Assembly: GCA_963703355.1 (NCBI GenBank)
Contig: OY969813.1
Coordinates: 124,001 to 188,000 of the forward strand
Direction of reading: 5' to 3'
Length of the DNA stretch: 64,000 nt
Source: Puia sp963703355
GTDB taxonomy: Bacteria; Bacteroidota; Bacteroidia; Chitinophagales; Chitinophagaceae
The position numbers and the translations under genes were made by a program. Of this stretch, positions 40,284-49,486 are shown in pieces (position 1 is the stretch's first letter; each line of letters opens with the position of its first letter). The notes under the pieces were generated by a model, which saw only the letters and a list, made by a program, of their open reading frames with translations, was not told the DNA's origin and ran no database searches.

Positions 40284-40766
40284 TCATCTGTTTATTTCAA
40301 TAAGCAATACCCATGCGTCCAACGACGCCTTTATGAATGAACTTATTACTGACACCACCAGCCAATACAAACCTGAGGTATTTCCATTATACAAATTAAA
40401 TCCGCATATCAGGTAAGGCAGGATTGCTATTTGATTGAGCCCGATATGGAACAGGTACACGTTTCGATATTGTTTCTCCTTTTTTGTAAATATGCCGTAG
40501 TCGACTTTTAAAACGGTAACCCATGAAATAAAACCGACGATGAATATTTCAATCCCTATGGATTCAGTAGATTCCGAAGGAACAAGTATCAATAATGAAA
40601 TGATGAGAATGGTGAGGAGCAGAAGTAATGATATGAGGGCCCGGTTTGGCAGGGTAGGGACTGCCAGGATCTTGTTCAGGTTGATAGAAACTCCTACAAA
40701 TACAAGGCCCGTCAATGCCGCAGAAGCTCCTGCTGTCGCGATAAAGAAATCATGCCATCCTATCAT
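40284..40766 (-). CDS. Multi-pass membrane protein (hypothetical)
   Basis: The 160-residue protein has about five hydrophobic segments: near 8-30, 42-62, 72-88, 104-122 and 132-152. The N-terminus (MIGWHDFFIATAGASAALTGLVFVGVSINL) is recognisable from uncharacterised bacterial membrane proteins of this size. There is no catalytic motif. It lies convergent to the START gene (10 bp apart) and divergent from the TPR lipoprotein. Function unknown. Confidence 0.65.
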   Translation of the reverse strand: MIGWHDFFIATAGASAALTGLVFVGVSINLNKILAVPTLPNRALISLLLLLTILIISLLILVPSESTESIGIEIFIVGFISWVTVLKVDYGIFTKKEKQYRNVYLFHIGLNQIAILPYLICGFNLYNGNTSGLYWLVVSVISSFIKASLDAWVLLIEINR

Positions 40767-40882
40767 AAAGTAAGAATAAAAGCAGCTAAATTATATGAAA
40801 TATAAATCTTTATTCTTTTACCATAATGAATTTGAACGCCATTAAATCTTAATAGTGAATTTTTACGTAAGTATATGAAAAA

Positions 40883-42181
40883 ATGAATATCCGACTATTG
40901 CTTGGGATTTCCGTTCTAAGCATCTCTATGGGCTGTACACACAGTCCAACCCCCATCGTCAATGCCCATTTTATAGACAGTCTTATAAATAACTATCAGA
41001 TTCCGGAATTTGCCAGATCCAATGATAAGACCCTGCAATTCTGGAAAAGTCGCATAAATCCCAATCTCCCGGGCATGGTCAGTGAGCTTAAATATGCGGG
41101 ACTCCTGTCTATGCGCTTTCATTTATTTGGTGATATCCGTGATATAAAAACTGCTGATAGTGTGATTCGTAAAGTGGATCAGGATTATAATTATAAAGAA
41201 GCACAGCCAAACCTTACTTTGGTGGGTTATTCCATATTGCAACACCGGTTCAGTGATGCAGATGTTTATTTGGAAAAAGCAAAACAGATTGGTTTAAAAA
41301 AATATGACTTACTAACGGCTTCATTCGATGTGGATTTTGAACTGGGTCGTTATTTTGATGCTAACAACAAATTAAATGAATTAAAATCTGCCACTGACTA
41401 CGGTTATTTTTTCAGACTTTCTAAAATGGACCATCTAAAGGGCTTACTGGATAGTTCAATCCACGCTATGCTAGAGGCTGCGAATCTGGAAAATGGCAGC
41501 CCCTATCTGGAGCAGGTTGCGCTGTCTAATGCTGCAGATCTCTGCATTCACGCGGGAAATCTTAAACAAGCCGCAGATCTTTACATGAAGTGTATTCATT
41601 TGAATGGGGCCGATTTTCACAGTATTACCGGTCTCGGATGGATCGCCCTCGTCAATGATAAAAATGACGCTCTTGCAGAAAAGATTTTTTCTTTCGTTCA
41701 CATGCAAAACAAACTTCCGGACTCATTTTACAAATTAACCCAGATGGCAGAAGCCAGGGGAGATGCAAACCTGGAAAAAAAGTGGGCAGAAACGTTCATT
41801 TCTCATGCAACAGATTCATTATATGGTAACATGTATAACAAATATTTGATCGAATTATATACAGGCATTTTACGGGATCCCTCCATGGCCGAAGAAATTT
41901 CCGAAAGAGAATTGAAAAATCGCGCCACCCCGCAAACATACGCATGGTATGCATGGAGTTTGTATGCAAACAATAAAAAGGAAGAGGCCTATGCAGCATT
42001 CGAAAAAAATGTATCTGGTAAACCACTTGAAGGACTTGAACTTTATTGGATGGGTAAGATGATGCAGGGCCTGAAAAAAGGTTACAATGCACAGGCTTTT
42101 TTTAAAGCTGCATTATCAAATAAATATGATTTGAGTCCGGCGATTTTAGCTGATCTGGAAAAACAACTTGAGCAGATGTAA
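40883..42181 (+). CDS. TPR-repeat lipoprotein
   Basis: The 432-residue lipoprotein has a signal peptide ending in a lipobox (SMGC). The mature part is alpha-helical with tetratricopeptide-like pairs: RFSDADVYLEKAKQIGLKKYD, ASFDVDFELGRYFDANNKLNEL, GNLKQAADLYMKCIHLNGADFH and YAWSLYANNKKEEAYAAFEKN, the last with typical TPR spacing of A and Y. TPR lipoproteins usually scaffold envelope complexes. A strong terminator follows at 42190, so it is a single-gene unit. Partner unknown. Confidence 0.8.
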   Translation: MNIRLLLGISVLSISMGCTHSPTPIVNAHFIDSLINNYQIPEFARSNDKTLQFWKSRINPNLPGMVSELKYAGLLSMRFHLFGDIRDIKTADSVIRKVDQDYNYKEAQPNLTLVGYSILQHRFSDADVYLEKAKQIGLKKYDLLTASFDVDFELGRYFDANNKLNELKSATDYGYFFRLSKMDHLKGLLDSSIHAMLEAANLENGSPYLEQVALSNAADLCIHAGNLKQAADLYMKCIHLNGADFHSITGLGWIALVNDKNDALAEKIFSFVHMQNKLPDSFYKLTQMAEARGDANLEKKWAETFISHATDSLYGNMYNKYLIELYTGILRDPSMAEEISERELKNRATPQTYAWYAWSLYANNKKEEAYAAFEKNVSGKPLEGLELYWMGKMMQGLKKGYNAQAFFKAALSNKYDLSPAILADLEKQLEQM

Positions 42182-42189
42182 TAAAACCA

Positions 42190-42225
42190 AAAACCCGGAA
42201 CAGTTTTAAGTTGCTCCGGGTTTTT
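42190..42225 (+). terminator. Rho-independent terminator after the TPR lipoprotein
   Basis: The perfect 10-bp arms AAAACCCGGA (42190-42199) and TCCGGGTTTT (42215-42224) are followed by further T. The hairpin lies between convergent genes and can also stop minus-strand transcripts of the DUF4331 pair. Confidence 0.85.
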
Positions 42226-42251
42226 AATCCTCTTTGATTTAGTAATGTCGC

Positions 42252-42797
42252 TTACCAGGGACTTGCTTCATAAGGAAAACTAGTTAAGAATGGTTTGTCG
42301 TTTCCATTTACATGATCGCTTGTCAAACCGGCATTATCTCCTCCCGTAGGGCCTCCAAAAATGAGTGTGAGTTCAACATCTATTACATCATCACTCAATG
42401 TTCTTCCGGTTAATACCTGAGTACCGTTGTAAAAACTTGTTATTCCAGAGGTCGATGCATTTAGTACATCCGTTGAAACAACGCCAATGAACTGGTCGGC
42501 TGTCAATCCCAAAAGATTTGTTGTGAAATTAGGATTTAATGTTAGCAACGACGTTTTCATATCTCCGCTAAACAAACCCGGCATCATTGTCGGAATGGTC
42601 GTATTGAAACTGTCTTTTCCACTTGCGGGAATAAATACCGTATTGATGGCAGGTCTGCCAACCTGATCTGCCTGATCATAATAAACTGTCGGCGTTGGTG
42701 GTGTACCACCATTATTGTTCGATTTGCTGCAAGCCGATATTCCAACCATTAGAATCACAGCGCTTAAAAAAATTTGTATTATTCTATACTTTTTCAT
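42252..42797 (-). CDS. DUF4331 protein, C-terminal-like half (lipoprotein)
   Basis: The 181-residue product has its own signal peptide and lipobox (ISACSKSN). The mature segment DQADQVGRPAINTVFIPASGKDSFN is the conserved opening of the second half of DUF4331 proteins, followed by LLTLNPNFT, DQFIGVVSTDVL, and LSDDVIDVELTLIFGG, ending in DHVNGNDKPFLTSFPY. It lies 51 bp after the gene for the N-terminal half. DUF4331 proteins are exported and of unknown role. Here the family domain is divided between two separately exported products. Confidence 0.85.
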   Translation of the reverse strand: MKKYRIIQIFLSAVILMVGISACSKSNNNGGTPPTPTVYYDQADQVGRPAINTVFIPASGKDSFNTTIPTMMPGLFSGDMKTSLLTLNPNFTTNLLGLTADQFIGVVSTDVLNASTSGITSFYNGTQVLTGRTLSDDVIDVELTLIFGGPTGGDNAGLTSDHVNGNDKPFLTSFPYEASPW

Positions 42798-42848
42798 GTT
42801 ATTAATTTCTTGATGAATGATTTAATTATTTTATAATATAAAAAGAAT

Positions 42849-43508
42849 CTAAGGCTCTCTCTTTTTTGTGGTCATCCAAACATTAATTTTCCCGGTACTG
42901 TTCAATAATGTTTTGGGTACTTCAACAACAACACTCAGTACATTCGTACCCGCAAATGCATCCGTGCCCGGATTGTTGAAGCTGGTGGCCTTCCCGGCAA
43001 GTATGGCATGGTACTGATTTAAATCAAAGAAAAAAGGATCGTCGCGAGGTCCCGCAAAAACCTTTATTCCATTGGCGCTTGTGGAGATAGTTGGTGAGGC
43101 CCCATAGGCTGTAACGGCAACTGATGTTGTGAGGGTACCTTCCAGTTTTCCACGTAACCCGGTAAGTGAGGGTTTCACCGGGCCATAAAAGTTCATCATA
43201 CCATTTCCATAAACAGCCTGAATAACCAGATCTTCAACATTATCGCCATTGTTGTCAATGTTGAACTGGATTAAGGTGTTCGAATCAAATGCGGCAGCCG
43301 CCGTAGCAGTCGGAGCAAGAAGTCCCTGTGTGTTTCCGATAAATACCAGGTTATTGGTATCCGCTCCATTAAAAACATACAAGTCGGTAATGTCTGTCGT
43401 TTGGTTTTTTACAGCCGGGGCGTCAATATGATCCGACGCGAGTAAAAAACCACCTATCGTGGTTGCCATGGCAACCAGGATGATCAACACAAGTTTTTTT
43501 TGTTTCAT
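42849..43508 (-). CDS. DUF4331 protein, N-terminal-like half
   Basis: This 219-residue exported protein (signal peptide to about residue 24) has the DUF4331 opening LASDHIDAPAVKNQTTDITDLYVF, then NLVFIGNTQGLLAP, IQFNIDNNGDNVEDLVIQ, GIKVFAGPRDDPFFFDLNQY and NVLSVVVEVPKTLL. These motifs belong to the first part of the single-chain DUF4331 proteins, and the chain ends after KINVWMTTKKREP, where the partner gene begins. The two genes lie in order on one strand, so they are probably an operon. Role unknown. Confidence 0.87.
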   Translation of the reverse strand: MKQKKLVLIILVAMATTIGGFLLASDHIDAPAVKNQTTDITDLYVFNGADTNNLVFIGNTQGLLAPTATAAAAFDSNTLIQFNIDNNGDNVEDLVIQAVYGNGMMNFYGPVKPSLTGLRGKLEGTLTTSVAVTAYGASPTISTSANGIKVFAGPRDDPFFFDLNQYHAILAGKATSFNNPGTDAFAGTNVLSVVVEVPKTLLNSTGKINVWMTTKKREP

Positions 43509-43677
43509 ATCAATTTTATTATGTGATTATTTGAAAGACCTACGAGAAATTCTTTAAGTCAGATTTAATTCACTGAAATAAAACCTGTAAGGCAACTTCA
43601 AAATAATAGAACCCTGTTGTCCCTTTTGATCTCACTCACTCGTCATGGCATTATTCAATCATCTAAAAAATTAAGTC

Positions 43678-44022
43678 ATGAAAGAGTTTTTATTGTTATT
43701 AAGAGGCGGCAAACCCGCTTCAGCCAAAACTGAATCAGAAAACAAAGCTGAATTGCAAGCCTGGGGAGCATTTATGGGGCAATTGGGTGAAAAAGGCCAG
43801 TTGATTGGTGGCTTGCCATTGGTGTCCGGAGGGATGGTAGTATCATCTCGGGGAACGCTGTCTGAACCTGTAAAATCGCCCAAAGAAGGTATTGTAGGTG
43901 GTTACCTGCTTATTAAATCTGAAAGTTTGCAGAAGGCTGCGGAGTTGGTTATGGAATGCCCCCACATTGCGAATGAAGGAAATATTGAGATAAGAGAAAT
44001 TGCCCCGATGCCCACTATGTAG
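43678..44022 (+). CDS. YCII-domain (DGPF-type) protein
   Basis: The 114-residue cytoplasmic protein has the YCII/DGPF fold: MKEFLLLLRGGKP at the start, AWGAFMGQLGEKGQLIGGLPL and EGIVGGYLLIKSESLQKAAELVMECPHI, ending in IEIREIAPMP. Some members are linked to ECF sigma factors, but no sigma factor gene is visible here. It is followed by a hairpin at 44035 and lies 169 bp from the divergent DUF4331 pair. Specific function unknown. Confidence 0.85.
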   Translation: MKEFLLLLRGGKPASAKTESENKAELQAWGAFMGQLGEKGQLIGGLPLVSGGMVVSSRGTLSEPVKSPKEGIVGGYLLIKSESLQKAAELVMECPHIANEGNIEIREIAPMPTM

Positions 44023-44034
44023 ATTGCTGTACCC

Positions 44035-44063
44035 AAAGTGTGCCAGTTGTTATGGCACACTTT
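44035..44063 (+). terminator. Hairpin terminator after the YCII gene
   Basis: A perfect 11-bp stem, AAAGTGTGCCA (44035-44045) and TGGCACACTTT (44053-44063), with a 7-nt loop, lies 12 bp after the stop codon. The T tract is short. Confidence 0.7.
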
Positions 44064-44178
44064 GTCTGAAAAGGCTCACCGTGTAATGAATATTCAACCG
44101 CGCACGTCATTCGCCAAAAATCATTTTAGTAACTTTAAGTTGTTTCCGGTCTTCACCAATCTGAAATAATTACGAGTT

Positions 44179-44814
44179 ATGATTTATAAATTTGAAAAGC
44201 CCATACAGGGCTTCATTGGTCTCGAAAAATATCAGTGTACCATCAAATGGAGAAATGGTAAATTTATTTCTGATGAGCCCGTTTCTTCGGGAGGTAAGGA
44301 TTCAGGTCCGGATCCCCACACGCTTCTTCTTTCGGCACTAGCCTCCTGTACGCTGGTCACATTAAGAATGTATATCGATCGAAAGGCCTGGAATATTCCT
44401 GAAATATCGGTAAACACCAATATGTATCAGGAGACAAAAAATGACATCACCACCCATATAATCGACCGCGATATTATATTTTCGGGAGATACTACAGAAG
44501 AACAAAAAACAAGATTGCAGGAAATAGCTTCAAATTGCCCGATTTCGAAAGTTCTGGAAGGAAACACAAAAGTTAGAACCTTCGTATTCAGGAGCGGCGA
44601 AACAAAGAAAATAAAATATGCCAATGAAGAAATCAACGTTGGCTGGAAGCCTGAGTTTTGCCAGCATTCCACCAGATGCTGGACGCAACTTCCACAGGTT
44701 TTTAAGCCCTCAGAAAGGAAATGGATTGATCCAAATGGAGCTTCACCAGAAAGGATCGATGAACAAATTATAAAATGTCCGTCGGGAGCTCTCACATTTG
44801 AACGAAATAAGTGA
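44179..44814 (+). CDS. OsmC-family protein fused to a 4Fe-4S mono-cluster (Fer4_19) domain
   Basis: The 211-residue protein has an N-terminal OsmC/Ohr-like domain (about 1-140) with Cys57 (ASCTLVTLRM) and Cys120 (NCPISK), the peroxidatic pair of thiol peroxidases. The C-terminal part (about 145-205) is a divergent iron-sulfur domain with Cys161-x-His163, Cys167 and Cys200 (KCPSGALTFE), plus LPQVF and KWI. The expected function is hydroperoxide reduction coupled to electron transfer, but the partner is unknown. The gene stands alone and ends 4 bp before the convergent GH5 gene. Confidence 0.85.
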   Translation: MIYKFEKPIQGFIGLEKYQCTIKWRNGKFISDEPVSSGGKDSGPDPHTLLLSALASCTLVTLRMYIDRKAWNIPEISVNTNMYQETKNDITTHIIDRDIIFSGDTTEEQKTRLQEIASNCPISKVLEGNTKVRTFVFRSGETKKIKYANEEINVGWKPEFCQHSTRCWTQLPQVFKPSERKWIDPNGASPERIDEQIIKCPSGALTFERNK

Positions 44815-44818
44815 CTTG

Positions 44819-46576
44819 CTATTTTATAAATTGTACACTTTTGAAATTAAAGCCACCTTTTTCGATATGCACCCTGAGTACATGAATTCCCTGCGTAAAG
44901 TAGATTTTTGCCGAAGTTACCGGGCTCCAGTTTTCATAACCATTCGTATTGGGAATTGCGATGTTTTGAGCGATCGTTTTGTTGCCATCGCTTAGAGACA
45001 ACGCGCCATCTGAAGTTTTGGAAGAGACTGAAAAAACAGCATTATAGTTTCCCGTCTCCTGAACGTTTAGGGTGTATTGCAGCCATTCTCCGTTTTCTGT
45101 ACTGCCCACATAATAAGTATCCTGGTGACCAGGATCGCTGTAAATATCTACACCGTCGTTGCGGAAAACATGACCTGAATTGCCCGTACTTTCTTTTCCC
45201 GTCGACAAACGATAATTCGCTGTGTCCATGTCATAGTAAGCCACACCATTTCTTCCCAAATCATAGTTAACCGCAGGAATTACCGTATTGGACGATATAT
45301 TATTCAGCATAAATGGTTTCGATTCATAACTAAAAGGTTGTCTGATCATGGCATCAATGACATCCCTTTGAACGATATTCCGTTCACATTTTGTATTCAG
45401 GGCCAGTTCCATGAGCGCGCTGTATACATTATTCTTTAACGGCGGATTTTTAACCTTTCCATTCCAGTAATCAACTAATGCATCGTAGTCAGGATTCGAT
45501 TTTATCTGAAGGGGATTGTTGTTGCCCAGTTTTTTTAATGGCCACCATGACCACCCAATATTGTTGGATTCAAATAATTGAATGGCTTCCGTGAACCAGA
45601 CATTGGAATTTTCACCGGTTTCACCAAGCCAAACGGGTATATTGTACTGTTCCCTGAAATTGAGTATGTGCTGTATTGATTGCAGATCGTTGCTGTTCCA
45701 GTATTTGTGGAAACTTAAAACCATATTGTTATCCCAGGGTCCGAGTATTCCATTGTAATTGTTTCCCCAGCCATTTCCTTCTATGATGATGATATGCCTT
45801 TTATCAACCTCACGAATCGTTTTTGTGATATCCATGAGAAGTTGCTTTAACGCTATATTCTTCTTTTCCTGAAGCCCGTTGCGATCTTTCAGGGTATCCT
45901 CAAATCCCCAGTTCGGTTCATTTAAAATGTCATAGCCGCCAACCGTGGGTTCATTGGAATATCGTTCTGCCAATTTTCGCCATAAAGCAATTGTCTTTTG
46001 CTTATTTGCTTCACTTTGCCACAACGACGGAGTAGAGGGGTCTCTGTCGGAAATATTCAGATCATTACCCTGGCCGCCAGGTGCTGCGTGCAGGTCCAGA
46101 AAGACGTACATATTATTTGACTTGCACCAGGAAACAAGACTGTCGGTTAACGTAAAGCCTATTGTTTTCCATGTATTTTTACCGGCTACTGGTTCAGCTT
46201 CTATTGGTAACGTAAATAAATTGAAATGCATGGGCAGACGAACAGAATTAAAACCCCATGCATGCAGTGAGTCGATGTCAGATTTGGTTGTGTGATTCGA
46301 GAGCCATGCAGTATAAAATTCCTGTGTTTCCTGCTTCCCGATTATTAATTCTATGCGCTCCCTGATTTTATGTTGCTGCCCATCATTGTTGAGGTGTAAC
46401 ATATAACCCTCCTGCACCATCCAGCCACCAAGACCAATACCACGAAGTATCACGTTTTCGCCTTTTTCATTGACGATCCTTTGATTGTCAGCTTTCAAAA
46501 ATCCCTGACTTCTTGTATTCGAAAAGAAGCAAAGAAAAACTACTAACAGCAGACCCGATGATTTCAATATTTGCAT
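44819..46576 (-). CDS. GH5 glycosidase with C-terminal carbohydrate-binding module
   Basis: The 585-residue secreted protein has a signal peptide (to about 23) and a GH5 TIM barrel (about 30-420). The acid/base Glu220 is in YDILNEPN and the nucleophile Glu319 in WLGETGENSN. RGIGLGGWMVQEGY near the N-terminus and FLDLHAAPGGQ are typical of GH5 exo-beta-1,3-glucanase/endoglucanase groups. The C-terminal part (about 440-585: GVAYYDMD.., GEWLQYTLNVQETGNYNAVFSVSS, GIHVLRVHIEKGGFNFKSVQFI) is a CBM6-like beta-sandwich. It probably cleaves beta-glucans at the cell surface. No T9SS sorting domain is visible. The gene is monocistronic. Confidence 0.88.
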   Translation of the reverse strand: MQILKSSGLLLVVFLCFFSNTRSQGFLKADNQRIVNEKGENVILRGIGLGGWMVQEGYMLHLNNDGQQHKIRERIELIIGKQETQEFYTAWLSNHTTKSDIDSLHAWGFNSVRLPMHFNLFTLPIEAEPVAGKNTWKTIGFTLTDSLVSWCKSNNMYVFLDLHAAPGGQGNDLNISDRDPSTPSLWQSEANKQKTIALWRKLAERYSNEPTVGGYDILNEPNWGFEDTLKDRNGLQEKKNIALKQLLMDITKTIREVDKRHIIIIEGNGWGNNYNGILGPWDNNMVLSFHKYWNSNDLQSIQHILNFREQYNIPVWLGETGENSNVWFTEAIQLFESNNIGWSWWPLKKLGNNNPLQIKSNPDYDALVDYWNGKVKNPPLKNNVYSALMELALNTKCERNIVQRDVIDAMIRQPFSYESKPFMLNNISSNTVIPAVNYDLGRNGVAYYDMDTANYRLSTGKESTGNSGHVFRNDGVDIYSDPGHQDTYYVGSTENGEWLQYTLNVQETGNYNAVFSVSSKTSDGALSLSDGNKTIAQNIAIPNTNGYENWSPVTSAKIYFTQGIHVLRVHIEKGGFNFKSVQFIK

Positions 46577-46651
46577 GATATGGCTCAGGATTATAATTGA
46601 ATAATCCGCGTTGAAATTAAATAAAGTATTTTTATAAATGAACCAAGGCTG

Positions 46652-48478
46652 ATGAAGAAATCGATTTTAATATCCGGGCTGTTAATATTAATGCTGGGAT
46701 ATACTTTTGTTTTTTGCAGACAAAGGACTGCAACGCCCGGGAGAACGATCAACCAAATTGTACTTGACCAGATCGATAGTTTTTCGAAACATATCACCGA
46801 ACTTCAGAATGACCTAACACGTGACAATAGTAACCACATTGAGTTACAGCAGCATTTTCTCTCAACCCGGGAAGCCTATAAAAAGTTTGAATGGGCAGCT
46901 GAATACTTTAAACCGGAAATCGCAGGAAGGGTAAACGGTCCGCCTGTTGAAGAGGTGGAATTGCCAGATACGGTTGTTATTAGTCCGTCTGGTTTACAGG
47001 TGATTGAAACGTATTTATTCCCCCGGTATGATAGTTTGACAAAACCTGCGCTTAAAGTCCAACTTAGGCTGTTGCAGGCAACATGTGAAAATTACAGATC
47101 CTTTTTCAGGGGAAATCAATTGCAGGAATGGCAGGTATTCGAAGCCGTTAAGCTGGAAATATTTCGCATAATCACGCTCGGCATTACAGGTTTTGACAAT
47201 CCACTCACACTGCACAGTTCAGAGGAGTCAGCAGCCAGCCTGGAAGGCCTGCAAGCGGTGCTTGATTTTTATGTAGAAAATAGCGAAACGGACAGTCTGA
47301 ATATAAAATTGGATGAAGCGATAGAATACTTGAAGAATCATTTGAATTTTAATGACTTCGACAGAATGGCATTTATTACGACTTATTGCAACCCCATTTC
47401 CACTGAAATAGCAGACAGAGAAAAAAAATTAAAGGTTCAACATTTTAAATACAACGTTCTATTAAATCAGAATGCTGCGACCCTTTTTGATTCCAATGCT
47501 TTCAATGTAAACGCATTTGCGCCCGACCATTCATCTTTTATTACACCTGCGAAAATCGTTTTAGGAAGAAAACTTTTTTCCGACCCGATTCTTTCCGGCA
47601 ATGGCAGGAGAAGTTGTCAGTCCTGCCACCAACCGGAAAGAGCATTTACAGATGGCCTGGCAAAAAACACGATTTTAGGTAAAACAGATTTGTTGGGGAG
47701 GAACACGCCAACTTTAATTAACGCAGCACTGCAGCCATTTCTTTTTTACGATATGCGGGTGAGCTCATTAGAGGATCAGTCGCATAGCGTAGTGCAAAGC
47801 GGGAAAGAAATGCACGGTTCCATGACGATGTCCGTAAAACGACTCTGGAAAGATAGTGTGTACAGGAAATTGTTTTTATCGGCGTTTCCAAATGAAGACA
47901 GAAACGGCATTGACACGTTTGAAATTATGAATGCGATTGGCTCTTATATACGCAGTCTTGTATTCTTAAACAGCCGTTTTGATGAATATATGCGGGGAAA
48001 TAGAAATGCGATGACCGTTAGCGAAATGAACGGATTTAATCTTTTTATGGGAAAAGCGAAATGTGCCACCTGCCATTTCATGCCATTGTTTAGTGGCGTC
48101 TTTCCGCCTGGGTTTAGAAAAATGGAGTCAGAAGTAATTGGTGTACCCGCGTCTGTAACCGGACATCAAATTGACCCCGACCTTGGCCGCTATGAAGTTT
48201 TGAAAATTGAATCGTTCAAACACGCTTTTAAAATTCCTACCATCCGAAACGCAGCATTGACAGCACCCTATATGCACAATGGAGTTTTTACTACACTCGA
48301 ACAAGTGCTGGATTTTTACAACCGGGGCGGAGGAGCCGGCCTGAGTATGCATTTGGAAAATCAAACCCTGCCTTCCGATAGTCTTTATTTGAATTCAAAG
48401 GAAAAAACGGATATCATATCTTTTATCAAAAGCCTGGATAGCCGGCAACCAGATGGAATGGCGGACGTAAAAAAATGA
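46652..48478 (+). CDS. MauG/CcpA-type di-haem cytochrome c peroxidase with N-terminal helical domain
   Basis: The 608-residue protein has a signal/anchor segment (about 5-22), an alpha-helical region (about 30-265, TREAYKKFEWAAEYF.., GLQVIETYLFPRYDSL) that resembles imelysin-like peroxidase/iron-uptake domains, and a di-haem peroxidase domain with two haem sites: C322-QSC-H326 and C471-ATC-H475. Such proteins reduce H2O2 or oxidise a protein partner in the periplasm. The sugar-isomerase and permease genes follow on the same strand after 38 and 22 bp, so the three may be co-transcribed. Confidence 0.87.
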   Translation: MKKSILISGLLILMLGYTFVFCRQRTATPGRTINQIVLDQIDSFSKHITELQNDLTRDNSNHIELQQHFLSTREAYKKFEWAAEYFKPEIAGRVNGPPVEEVELPDTVVISPSGLQVIETYLFPRYDSLTKPALKVQLRLLQATCENYRSFFRGNQLQEWQVFEAVKLEIFRIITLGITGFDNPLTLHSSEESAASLEGLQAVLDFYVENSETDSLNIKLDEAIEYLKNHLNFNDFDRMAFITTYCNPISTEIADREKKLKVQHFKYNVLLNQNAATLFDSNAFNVNAFAPDHSSFITPAKIVLGRKLFSDPILSGNGRRSCQSCHQPERAFTDGLAKNTILGKTDLLGRNTPTLINAALQPFLFYDMRVSSLEDQSHSVVQSGKEMHGSMTMSVKRLWKDSVYRKLFLSAFPNEDRNGIDTFEIMNAIGSYIRSLVFLNSRFDEYMRGNRNAMTVSEMNGFNLFMGKAKCATCHFMPLFSGVFPPGFRKMESEVIGVPASVTGHQIDPDLGRYEVLKIESFKHAFKIPTIRNAALTAPYMHNGVFTTLEQVLDFYNRGGGAGLSMHLENQTLPSDSLYLNSKEKTDIISFIKSLDSRQPDGMADVKK

Positions 48479-48516
48479 TTATATTCACATACAAATAATA
48501 AGCAAAAACCTGCTAT

Positions 48517-49464
48517 ATGAAATTCGCTCTGTTAACCGTAACCTACGGTGGATTATTTTACAAAGGTCAGGCCCTTACACTCGAACAACAAATCAGGAAG
48601 GCCAGGGAGATTGGATTCGATGCGTTGGCTATTGAAACCAAACGTCCCGTTGCTTCTCCTCTCGATCTAAATAAGGCTGACCGCAATCGGATAAAAAAAC
48701 TTGCTGCTGATGAAGGCATCACATTATGCGCGGTTGAAAGCATGTCCAATTTCGCGGGTAAACATATGGAGGAAAGGGAAAACAATTTTGCCATGATGCG
48801 TCTGGTGCTGGAAATGGCAAAAGACCTGGGTGTGAATCTGGTAAAAGTTTTTGCTGCCTGGCCGGGGATAATCGATGATGAAGAAGACATTGCACTTTAT
48901 GGACAATTTGAAAGAGGTAACTATTATAAGAGATTATGGCCGGCTGAACTTCGCAGATGGAATCACTGTGTGGAAGGAATTCGGGAAGTCGCAGGCATGG
49001 CCGCTGATATGGGTATCACCCTGGCTTTGCAAAATCACGCGCCGGTATTGACCAAAGGGTATGAGGACACACTTATAATGATGCAGGAAATTGATCGTCG
49101 CAATGTGCAACTTTGTATAGATGCTCCTTTGTTTTATGAACGCCAGAGCGACGAGTATATCCGGGAAGCGGTGGAAAAATGTAAAGGACATATTGTGCAT
49201 TCTCATTATGGCGCCTGGAATTTTAGTCAGAAAAAAAATGGAGAAATAGTACAGGACCCTTCGCCTAGTAGTGGTGATCTGATCAATTATCAGGCATTCG
49301 TCGAAGCACTTTATCAAACGGGATATACAGGATATCTCACTTCGGAATATTGCCTGCCCGTACTCAAAAACCATCAGTTGGGTGGGTTGGAAGAAGTGGA
49401 TCATGCAACCCGAATTTCACTTCAGTATATGAAACAACTGGTACAGCAAGCCGTTCTCGCTTAG
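48517..49464 (+). CDS. Sugar phosphate isomerase/epimerase-like TIM-barrel protein
   Basis: The 315-residue protein matches the xylose-isomerase-like/AP-endonuclease-2 TIM-barrel superfamily. It begins KFALLTVTYGGLFYKGQALTLEQQIRKAREIGFDALAIETKRP and has metal-binding-type elements such as LALQNHAP, LCIDAPLF, IVHSHYGAWN and LTSEYCLPVL. The role is probably in sugar or keto-sugar metabolism in the cytoplasm; related proteins sit in inositol and 3-keto-glycoside pathways. It is followed by a permease gene after 22 bp, so the two likely process one imported sugar. Substrate unknown. Confidence 0.85.
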   Translation: MKFALLTVTYGGLFYKGQALTLEQQIRKAREIGFDALAIETKRPVASPLDLNKADRNRIKKLAADEGITLCAVESMSNFAGKHMEERENNFAMMRLVLEMAKDLGVNLVKVFAAWPGIIDDEEDIALYGQFERGNYYKRLWPAELRRWNHCVEGIREVAGMAADMGITLALQNHAPVLTKGYEDTLIMMQEIDRRNVQLCIDAPLFYERQSDEYIREAVEKCKGHIVHSHYGAWNFSQKKNGEIVQDPSPSSGDLINYQAFVEALYQTGYTGYLTSEYCLPVLKNHQLGGLEEVDHATRISLQYMKQLVQQAVLA

Positions 49465-49486
49465 CCGAAATAACTTCCAACTGTTT

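Noticed and set aside
44427..44795. Antisense frame in the OsmC/Fe-S gene
   Set aside because: Fully opposite a conserved gene; its Cys and Ser content mirrors the coding strand.
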